49,553 bases of DNA, taken from NCBI GenBank assembly GCA_902826565.1, contig CADEFF010000006.1:1-49553 (forward strand), given 5' to 3'. The translations under genes and the position numbers were made by a program. A model generated the notes under the pieces. The model saw only the letters and a program-made list of their open reading frames with translations, did not search any database and was not told where the DNA came from. Of the stretch, positions 43,350-49,553 are shown in pieces. Numbering within the stretch: position 1 is the stretch's first letter; each line of letters starts with the position of its first letter. The stretch is from an uncultured Rhodospirillaceae bacterium. Its GTDB lineage: Bacteria > Pseudomonadota > Alphaproteobacteria > Dongiales > Dongiaceae.

Positions 43350-43784
43350 ATGAATGTCGAGACCATCCTGAAGAGCAAGGGCCGCAACACGGTGACCGTC
43401 GCGGCGGACGCGACGATCGCGAAGGCGGCCGAGCTCCTGCGCCGGGAAATGATCGGCGCCGTGCTGGTGCTCGACCAGTCGGGCGCGCTGGTCGGCATTC
43501 TTTCCGAGCGCGACATCGTTCATGCGCTCTCCGAGCATGGTGCGTCGGTGTTCGGCGAACCCGTCTCGACCGTGATGACCCGCAAGCTCCTTAGCTGCGG
43601 GCGCGAGGACACCATCAACGACCTCATGGCCCGCATGACGGAGGCCCGCATTCGCCATCTGCCCGTGCTGGAAAACGGACGGCTCTGCGGCATCGTCTCG
43701 ATCGGCGACGTGGTGAAATACCGGCTGGAGGAGGTCGAGTTCGAGGCCGGCCAGCTCCGCGACTATGTCGCCACCGCCGGCTAG
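43350..43784 (+). CDS. CBS-domain pair protein
   Basis: This 144-aa protein consists of two CBS domains (one Bateman module): VTVAADATIAKAAELLRREM with LVGILSERDIVHAL, then RKLLSCGREDTINDLMARM with LCGIVSIGDVVKYRL. Stand-alone CBS pairs bind adenosine nucleotides or other ligands and act as energy sensors. An AAGGAGG lies 5 nt before the ATG. No catalytic domain is attached, so its partner is unknown. Confidence 0.93.
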   Translation: MNVETILKSKGRNTVTVAADATIAKAAELLRREMIGAVLVLDQSGALVGILSERDIVHALSEHGASVFGEPVSTVMTRKLLSCGREDTINDLMARMTEARIRHLPVLENGRLCGIVSIGDVVKYRLEEVEFEAGQLRDYVATAG

Positions 43785-43921
43785 CTCACCCGCCCTCCGC
43801 TAGACCGGCCCGCGCCGGCCGAAGGCGTGCGCCGGCACTTCCCCACGCCTTTCCCTGCCTCGGTTGCGAAGCGGCGCGCCGCGCGCTATGCCAGCGGCGC
43901 CCCTTCCTGCCGGAGCGACTC

Positions 43922-45601
43922 ATGGCCGACAGCAGCAATCTCCGCACCGGCGGCCAGATCCTGGTCGACCAGCTCCTGATCCATGGCGTCGACCATGTGT
44001 TCTGCGTGCCGGGCGAAAGCTATCTCGCAGCACTGGACGCCTTTCACGGCGCCGCCAGCCGGATCAAGCTCGTCGTCTGCCGCCACGAGGCGGGCGCCGC
44101 CAACATGGCGGAGGCCTATGGCAAGCTGACCGGCAGGCCCGGCATCTGCTTCGTCACCCGCGGGCCGGGAGCGACCCACGCCTCGGTCGGCATCCACACC
44201 GCGTTCCAGGATTCGACACCGATGATCCTCTTCGTCGGCCAGGTCGCCCGCGACCAGGTCGAGCGCGAGGCGTTCCAGGAGGTGGATTACCGCCGCATGT
44301 TCGGCCCGCTCGCCAAATGGGCGGCGGAGATCGAGGATGCGCGGCGCGTGCCGGAGCTGGTGAGCCAGGCCTTCCACCGCGCCGTCAACGGCCGGCCGGG
44401 GCCGGTGGTGATCGCGCTGCCGGAAGACATGCTGACCGATCGCGTCGCGGTCGCGGATGCGGGACGCTACGCGCCCGCCCTCGCCGCGCCGGCACCCGAG
44501 GACCTGGTCCGGTTCCGCGCCCTGCTGGCGGGCGCCGAGCGACCGCTCATGATTCTGGGCGGCGGCGGATGGGATTCCGAGGCGGTCGCCGACATCCGGG
44601 CCTTCGCCGAGGCGAACGAGCTCGCGACCGGCTGCTCGCTCCGCTGCCAGGACCTGTTCGACAATTCGCATCGGCTCTATGCCGGCGATGTCGGGATCGC
44701 GATCAACCCGAAGCTCGCCGACCGGGTGCGCGAGAGCGACCTCCTGATCGCGGTCGGCCCCAGGCTCGGCGAGATGACCACCAGCGGCTACACGCTCCTC
44801 GACATCCCGGTGCCGAAGCAGCGCCTCGTCCACATCCATCCCGGCGCCGAGGAGCTCGGCCGCGTCTATCAGCCCGTTCTCGCCATCAACAGCAGCATGA
44901 AAGCGGCGGCGGCGGCATTGCGGCGGCTCGCGCCCGTCGAGCGGCCGGTCTGGCGCGACTGGGCGCAGGGCGCGCGTGCCGACTATCTCGCCCACGCCAA
45001 GCCGGGCGCCAATGCCGGCAAGCTGCAGATGGGCGAGATCATGGCCTATCTCAACGACAAGCTGCCGCCGGACGCGATCCTCGCCAACGGCGCGGGCAAT
45101 TATTCGGTCTGGCTGCATCGCTTCTACCGCTATCGGCGCTTCCGCACCCAGCTCGCCCCGACGAGCGGCGCCATGGGCTATGGCTTTCCGGCGGCGATCG
45201 CCGCGAAATCCGCGGAGCCGAAACGCACCGTCGTCTGTCTCGCCGGGGACGGCTGCTTCCTGATGACCGGCCAGGAGCTGGCGACCGCCATGCAGTACGG
45301 CATCGCCGTGATCACCATCGTCGTGAATAACGGCATGTACGGCACGATCCGCATGCATCAGGAGCGGCACTATCCGGGCCATGTCGTCGGGACCGACCTG
45401 GTGAATCCGGATTTCGCCGCCTATGCCAAGGCCTTCGGCGCGCATGGCGAGCGGGTCGAGCGCACCGTCGATTTCGCGCCCGCCTTCGAGCGCGCGCTCG
45501 CCGCCGGCAAGCCGGCCCTGATCGAGCTCCGCCTCGACCCCGAAGCGATCACCGTCAAGCAGAGCCTCTCCGAGATCCGCGCCGCGGCGATGAAGAAATA
45601 G
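43922..45601 (+). CDS. ThDP-dependent acetolactate-synthase-like enzyme
   Basis: This 559-aa enzyme has the three domains of the acetolactate synthase/pyruvate oxidase family. The N-terminal PYR domain has the cofactor-activating Glu56 (VCRHEAGAANMAEAYGK) and TRGPGATHASVGI. The central domain has LLAGAERPLMILGGGGW. The C-terminal PP domain carries the ThDP motif CLAGDGCFLMTGQEL about 24-30 residues before NNGMYGT. It decarboxylates a 2-oxo acid. No regulatory small subunit gene (ilvN) is nearby, so a catabolic role is likelier than branched-chain synthesis. It is convergent with the alpha/beta hydrolase gene. Confidence 0.9.
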   Translation: MADSSNLRTGGQILVDQLLIHGVDHVFCVPGESYLAALDAFHGAASRIKLVVCRHEAGAANMAEAYGKLTGRPGICFVTRGPGATHASVGIHTAFQDSTPMILFVGQVARDQVEREAFQEVDYRRMFGPLAKWAAEIEDARRVPELVSQAFHRAVNGRPGPVVIALPEDMLTDRVAVADAGRYAPALAAPAPEDLVRFRALLAGAERPLMILGGGGWDSEAVADIRAFAEANELATGCSLRCQDLFDNSHRLYAGDVGIAINPKLADRVRESDLLIAVGPRLGEMTTSGYTLLDIPVPKQRLVHIHPGAEELGRVYQPVLAINSSMKAAAAALRRLAPVERPVWRDWAQGARADYLAHAKPGANAGKLQMGEIMAYLNDKLPPDAILANGAGNYSVWLHRFYRYRRFRTQLAPTSGAMGYGFPAAIAAKSAEPKRTVVCLAGDGCFLMTGQELATAMQYGIAVITIVVNNGMYGTIRMHQERHYPGHVVGTDLVNPDFAAYAKAFGAHGERVERTVDFAPAFERALAAGKPALIELRLDPEAITVKQSLSEIRAAAMKK

Positions 45602-45661
45602 GGCCGCTGCGGGTTTCCGCTCTCGGCGTCACCCTCGGGCTCGACAAGCCGGACTTCCGAA

Positions 45662-46483
45662 TCACCCCTTGCAGAAGGCGAGCAGGTCGGCGTTGATCCG
45701 GTCGGCATTGACCGTGCACATGCCGTGCGGGAAGCCCTTATAGACCTTGAGCGTCGCCTTCCTGACCAACTTCGCCGACAGCAGCGCGGCGGCGCCGATC
45801 GGCACGATCTGGTCGTCGTCCCCATGCAGGATCAGGGTCGGCACGTCGAACTTCTTCAGGTCCCTGGTGAAATCGGTCTCCGAGAAGGCCTTGATGCAGT
45901 CATAGGCGGCCTTGTGGCCGGCCATCATGCCCTGCAGCCAGAAGGAGTCGCGCACCCCCTGCGACGCCTTCGCGCCGGGGCGGTTATAGCCGTAGAAGGG
46001 CGTGGTCAGATCCCGGAAGAACTGCGAGCGGTCGCCGGCCGTGTTGGCGCGGATCTCGTCGAACACCGCCATCGGGAGGCCGCCCGGATTGGCTTTCGTC
46101 TTCAGCATGAGCGGCGGCACCGCGCTGATCAGCACCGCCTTCGCCACGCGCTTCGTGCCGTGCCGGCCGATATAGCGCGCGACCTCGCCGCCGCCCGTCG
46201 AATGGCCGACATGGATCGCCTTCTTAAGGCCGAGCTTCTTCGCGAGCGCCGCGAGATCGTCGGCATAGTGGTTCATGTCGTTGCCGTCCCAGGTCTGGCT
46301 CGACCGGCCATGGCCGCGGCGATCATGGGCGATGACGCGGAATCCCTTCGATCCCAGGAACAGCATCTGCGCATCCCAGGCGTCGGCCGTGAGCGGCCAG
46401 CCATGGCTGAAGACGATCGGCTGGCCCTTGCCCCAGTCCTTGTAGAAAATCTCGGTTCCGTCGCGCGTCCTGATATAGGGCAT
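45662..46483 (-). CDS. Alpha/beta hydrolase (non-heme chloroperoxidase / arylesterase-like)
   Basis: This 273-aa alpha/beta hydrolase has its nucleophile elbow at [14 protein letters not shown] (Ser95), an oxyanion-hole region in [11 protein letters not shown], acidic Asp222-Asp224 ([10 protein letters not shown]) and catalytic His253 (GFPHGMC). The GHSTGGGEV elbow is typical of the cofactor-free haloperoxidase/perhydrolase subgroup, which works on esters and amides. It lies downstream of the dimethylformamidase-like genes on the same strand (134-bp gap). The natural substrate is not known. Confidence 0.9.
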   Translation of the reverse strand: MPYIRTRDGTEIFYKDWGKGQPIVFSHGWPLTADAWDAQMLFLGSKGFRVIAHDRRGHGRSSQTWDGNDMNHYADDLAALAKKLGLKKAIHVGHSTGGGEVARYIGRHGTKRVAKAVLISAVPPLMLKTKANPGGLPMAVFDEIRANTAGDRSQFFRDLTTPFYGYNRPGAKASQGVRDSFWLQGMMAGHKAAYDCIKAFSETDFTRDLKKFDVPTLILHGDDDQIVPIGAAALLSAKLVRKATLKVYKGFPHGMCTVNADRINADLLAFCKG

Positions 46484-46617
46484 GGGTCTCTCCTCGACGG
46501 TTTCGTGGCACCGACGAGTGTAGCCGCACCGGATGACGGTTCGCGAAGGTCAGATTTATGGCGCGCTGGCGCCGCCGGTCCGCCGCCCCGGCGCCGGAGA
46601 GCGTCGGAGAGCGCCGC

Positions 46618-48855
46618 TCAGAACGGCGCCGGGTCGAGGAAACGCTTCAGCACATTGCCGGTGATGCGGGCGACGTTGTTCAGCCCTTTCGCATGGTTGA
46701 GGCTGCCGCACCAGGAGATGGAGCCGGTCGAAAAGACCGCCCCGCCCTGCGGCGTCTCGAAGAAGGCCATCTCGCCGCGCACCAGCGGATTGTCGATGCC
46801 GGAGAGCGCGGGGAGCGTGGAGAGCACCTCCTCCGGCACCACCATATAGACGTTGGAATGGTTCTCCGAGGCGGCCAGCACCAGCGTGTGGGGCGGCGAG
46901 CCGAGCCGCGGGTCCACGATATCGAGCTCCCAGCCCGCGGCCCCGCCACCGACCCGGCCGAAATCGCCGATCTTCTCCTCGGCGCCGACGCCCTCGAAGA
47001 TGAAAGCGGCTCGCGGATCGAAGCTGCCGGGCCTGCGCCGGAAGTAGGAGGAGACGTCGAAGCCCTGGGCGATGAAGCCGATCCCGACGATGGATTGCGG
47101 CGGACGCCCCCAGCGGCGCCAGAGCCCGCCATATTCGCCGGAGAAGTTCTCGACATATTCGCCGGGCTCGCCCTCCCAGTCGCGCACGCCGTTCTCGACG
47201 CGGCGGAGCTCGATCGCGCCCTCGAGCTCCGGATGGAAGGCGATGTGCCAGTAGAAGCCGTTGGCGCCGAGATACATGAGCCGACCGCCGCGATCGAGCC
47301 AGGCGCCGAGCGCGTCATGCATCCGGGTCGAGTAATATTCCGGATGGGTGCCGGTCATCACCGTGCGGTAGGAACGCAGAAGCGCGATGCCCTCGCGATG
47401 CAGATCCTCGTCGGTGGCGACGTCGTAGCGCTGGCCCGTCGCCTCCAGCCATTCGATGAGGTCGAGATCGGCCGCGAACTGCCAGGGGCTGAGGCCCGCT
47501 GCGCCCACCCATCCCGCGCTGTGGCCGGGCCGCATGTTGAGGATGGGGCGCAGGCGCGAAGAGATCGAGACGCCGCTGCCGTCCTCGTGGGTGTCGTAGA
47601 AGGAATAGCCATATTCGCGATGCTCGTTGAGGAACATCTCCTCCGGGCCGACCGCCGCGACATGGCCCGAACCCTGCTCGCCGAGCTGCGCATCCCAGCA
47701 CATATGCTCGTTCGCATAGGCCATGTAGCTCGCGGTCGGCACCAGGAAGAGCAGGTCCGCCGCCTTGCCGCCGCGTGCCGGCCGCACGAAGAAGGGAATG
47801 CGCTCCACCTCCTCGCCCGCCGTCAGCCGCATCGCATAGACGCCGCTCGGCAGGTTGGCCGGCAAAGCGAGATCGAAATCCGCTTCCCAGCCGGCGTCGT
47901 AGAGGTCGTTCTCGTGGAAATGGATCGCGCCGTAGAATTCCGGCCGCGTGGTCCAGTCGCGCGCCGTGCCGTCCCAATTGTGCCCCTTCATCGCCCGGGT
48001 CGGCAGATTCTCGACGCGCCCGTCGAGCCGCCACGGCGAGACATCGCGGATGCGGGTCGAGGCGATCTCCTTCGAGAAATCCCAGGCGCCGACGAGATGC
48101 GATCGAAGCGAGCCGTCCAGCGCGTCGGCACGGAGCCGCGCAAGGCCCTCGGCATCGAGCGCAAGGTCGAGCAGCCGGGGCGCCTCAAGCTTGCCGTTGT
48201 AGCGCGCGACCGGCTTCAGACGGTCGTCCTCGGCGCGCGCCAGAAACGCCGCCATGGTGAGCGGCTCGCGGTTGGCGGCGCCGCAGCCGGCGAGCCGCAC
48301 CGTCGCGTTCGCCGTGGCGGCATCCTCCGCCCGCGCGAAGTTGCGGATCGGCTGCTGCAGGATGGTCACGCGGCCGCTCGCCGCATCGAAGCTCGCCGCG
48401 ACCCAGTACCAGTGGCGCGGCTGGAGCGCCCGGCCGCTGCCGACCGACGCCTTGCCGCCGGCGCCGTCGGCGATCTCGAGCTGAAGGGTGCCGTCCATCC
48501 CGAGGATGAGCGCGAAGCCCCGCCCCCGCGCCGGATCGCCCTTGGCGAGGAGCGCCTGGCGGCCGCGGCCGGGCGTGGTGGGCCAGAGATAAAGCGCGAC
48601 CGTGAAGCTCTCGAGCCCGGAGAGCGGCTTCGCCTCCGGCACGATCGCGTAGGAACCGCTGTGGATCTCCTGGCGTCGCGCGGGATAGTCGCCATTGACC
48701 GCGTTCTCGATCACGCGCTCCTTGCCGTCGTCGCCGAGGAGGCGCACCAGCGCCGCGCGGTAGCCGGCGGGGCCGAAACTCGACACCATGAAGCGGAGCC
48801 GCTCGCCCGCACGGACGGAGAACCGGTCAGCATAGCCGACGAGCGTGCGGGTCAT
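46618..48855 (-). CDS. Dimethylformamidase large-subunit-like protein
   Basis: This 745-aa protein resembles the large (beta) subunit of N,N-dimethylformamidase, which cleaves DMF to formate and dimethylamine with a mononuclear iron. The N-terminal 250 residues hold a LamG-like lectin fold (LESFTVALYLWPTTPGRGRQ, HWYWVAASFDAASG). The catalytic half contains SYMAYANEHM, REYGYSFYDTHEDGSG and GTHPEYYST. The last gives His504-Pro-Glu506, the spacing of the catalytic His and iron-ligand Glu reported for Paracoccus dimethylformamidase; nearby tyrosines could supply the other ligands. The start overlaps the stop of the small-subunit-like gene by 4 bp. The true amide substrate may differ from DMF. Confidence 0.82.
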   Translation of the reverse strand: MTRTLVGYADRFSVRAGERLRFMVSSFGPAGYRAALVRLLGDDGKERVIENAVNGDYPARRQEIHSGSYAIVPEAKPLSGLESFTVALYLWPTTPGRGRQALLAKGDPARGRGFALILGMDGTLQLEIADGAGGKASVGSGRALQPRHWYWVAASFDAASGRVTILQQPIRNFARAEDAATANATVRLAGCGAANREPLTMAAFLARAEDDRLKPVARYNGKLEAPRLLDLALDAEGLARLRADALDGSLRSHLVGAWDFSKEIASTRIRDVSPWRLDGRVENLPTRAMKGHNWDGTARDWTTRPEFYGAIHFHENDLYDAGWEADFDLALPANLPSGVYAMRLTAGEEVERIPFFVRPARGGKAADLLFLVPTASYMAYANEHMCWDAQLGEQGSGHVAAVGPEEMFLNEHREYGYSFYDTHEDGSGVSISSRLRPILNMRPGHSAGWVGAAGLSPWQFAADLDLIEWLEATGQRYDVATDEDLHREGIALLRSYRTVMTGTHPEYYSTRMHDALGAWLDRGGRLMYLGANGFYWHIAFHPELEGAIELRRVENGVRDWEGEPGEYVENFSGEYGGLWRRWGRPPQSIVGIGFIAQGFDVSSYFRRRPGSFDPRAAFIFEGVGAEEKIGDFGRVGGGAAGWELDIVDPRLGSPPHTLVLAASENHSNVYMVVPEEVLSTLPALSGIDNPLVRGEMAFFETPQGGAVFSTGSISWCGSLNHAKGLNNVARITGNVLKRFLDPAPF

Positions 48856-49184
48856 GGCCGGGCCTCCTTCGCCAACGCCTCGTCCGAGGGAAGCGCTTCG
48901 CCCGTGAGCTCATGCCAGCGCAGCTTGAAGACGGTCCATTCCGCCGTCTCGGGATCGGTGAAACGATAGCCGGGAACGATCTCGACCGGCTTGCCGCGCT
49001 CGCCGCTGAGCTTGCCGAGCGCCCATTCGCGCTTGCGCTCGACCACCACCAGCACATGGCGGCCAGCAAGCGGCGTGGCGCGCATCAGGTTCAGGACATG
49101 CTGAAGGTCGGGGCTATGGGGACCGAACGGGCTCGCCTTGAACTCGGCGGCGAGGTCCGTGCGGCGCGGATCGATGGGCAGCAT
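48852..49184 (-). CDS. Dimethylformamidase small-subunit-like protein
   Basis: This 110-aa protein aligns by pattern with the small (alpha) subunit of dimethylformamidase (about 130 aa): SPFGPHSPDLQHVLNLMRAT parallels the conserved SPYLQRVHNYFR region. It then continues with HVLVVVERKREWALGKLSGE and RFTDPETAEWTVFKLRWHEL, as in that subunit. Its stop overlaps the start of the large-subunit gene by 4 bp, supporting a stoichiometric complex. Its function depends on the large subunit; alone it has no recognisable active site. Confidence 0.75.
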   Translation of the reverse strand: MLPIDPRRTDLAAEFKASPFGPHSPDLQHVLNLMRATPLAGRHVLVVVERKREWALGKLSGERGKPVEIVPGYRFTDPETAEWTVFKLRWHELTGEALPSDEALAKEARP

Positions 49185-49278
49185 GAAATCTCCGGCACGG
49201 TCGCGAAAAGGCGACCCGAATTAGAGAGATTCGCCGGCGACGGGTCAACCATGCGCGACCGTCTTTGCCGGCGAGTGT

Positions 49279-49553
49279 TCAGCCCCAGGACCAGAAATCG
49301 CGATCGGACCTGGCGAGCTCCTGCGCCAGCACCATGCGATGCACCTCCGAGGCGCCGTCCACCAGACGGGCCGAGCGCGCATAGCGATACATCCATTCGA
49401 GCGGCGTATCCTTGGAGTAGCCGCGGGCGCCGCAAAGCTGGATGGCGGTATCGACGACGTGATGCAGCGTGTCGGCCACCTGCACTTTCGCCATCGAGAC
49501 CTCCTTTCGCGCCTTGCCCGTGCGGTCGAGCTCCCAGGCGGCGCGCATGGTGA
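49279..49553 (-). CDS. Acyl-CoA dehydrogenase, C-terminal part (cut by window edge)
   Basis: This is the last 90 or so residues of an acyl-CoA dehydrogenase-family protein whose start lies beyond the window. Family signs are KEVSMAKVQVADTLHHVVD, IQLCGARGYSKDTPLEWMY and RYARSARLVDGASEVHRM, the last close to the catalytic-Glu/tetramer region of the ACAD10/11-like branch. It ends 94 bp upstream of the dimethylformamidase-like genes on the same strand, so it is probably the first gene of that operon. Confidence 0.88.
   Translation of the reverse strand, partial: TMRAAWELDRTGKARKEVSMAKVQVADTLHHVVDTAIQLCGARGYSKDTPLEWMYRYARSARLVDGASEVHRMVLAQELARSDRDFWSWG

Noticed and set aside
46558..48969. Plus-strand frame of 803 codons opposite the dimethylformamidase-like gene
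   Set aside because: Composition is low-complexity and matches no family; the minus-strand protein has conserved motifs and coupled overlap with its small subunit.

Overview
This window is chromosomal DNA of a GC-rich (roughly two thirds G+C) alphaproteobacterium. The evidence is a CpdR-type single-domain response regulator, a zinc-free L36, a DgcN/DgcA D-glutamate pair, a split GlcD/GlcE/GlcF glycolate oxidase, tandem SPINDLY-family glycosyltransferases and a putative alphaproteobacterial small RNA. A Rhodospirillales- or Rhizobiales-type soil bacterium fits, but the sequence alone does not fix the genus. I see no transposase, integrase, phage gene, CRISPR array or rRNA. The genes are mostly catabolic and transport functions in short operons of changing direction.

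Layout. 0.1-6.4 kb: glycolate oxidase genes glcD-glcE and, separated from them, glcF; an acyl-CoA dehydrogenase-like gene and a divergent HxlR regulator with an SCP2-like tail lie between glcE and glcF. 6.5-7.8 kb: rpmJ with a near-consensus promoter, then a methyltransferase. 7.9-15.1 kb: a five-gene plus-strand run (MATE exporter, FAD oxidoreductase, two tandem SPINDLY/OGT-like glycosyltransferases, iron-permease-family membrane protein). 15.3-23.3 kb: a putative guanidino/amide nitrogen module: nitrilase-fold amidohydrolase, ATP-grasp enzyme, DinB protein, GcvA-like LysR regulator, polar amino-acid ABC transporter and an amidinotransferase/deiminase-fold enzyme. It carries several hairpins, a dyad and a 24-bp tandem palindromic repeat in its non-coding gaps.

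23.4-32.4 kb: a serine hydrolase of the beta-lactamase fold, small membrane proteins, tRNA-Val(GAC), cpdR, an N-formylglutamate amidohydrolase/GNAT pair, a probable small RNA on the minus strand, a lytic transglycosylase, a class V aminotransferase, a DMT exporter and a lipoprotein. 32.4-37.3 kb: dgcN-dgcA (D-glutamate catabolism) divergent from a gamma-glutamyltransferase gene that is interrupted by one in-frame TAG, then a YajQ-family gene and a small conserved gene. 37.4-43.8 kb: a secreted DUF1579-like protein, a cupin / phytanoyl-CoA dioxygenase-like / SDR operon, an amidase with a good promoter, a GAF-GGDEF diguanylate cyclase and a CBS-pair protein. 43.9-49.6 kb: a ThDP-dependent acetolactate-synthase-like enzyme, an alpha/beta hydrolase and a dimethylformamidase-like small/large subunit operon preceded by an acyl-CoA dehydrogenase cut by the window edge.

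Most promising for new biology are the 15-23 kb guanidino/amide module, the probable sRNA at 28.6 kb, the nonsense-interrupted gamma-glutamyltransferase beside the D-glutamate genes, the tandem SPINDLY-family genes and the dimethylformamidase-like operon. All family assignments come from reading motifs; no database search was run.
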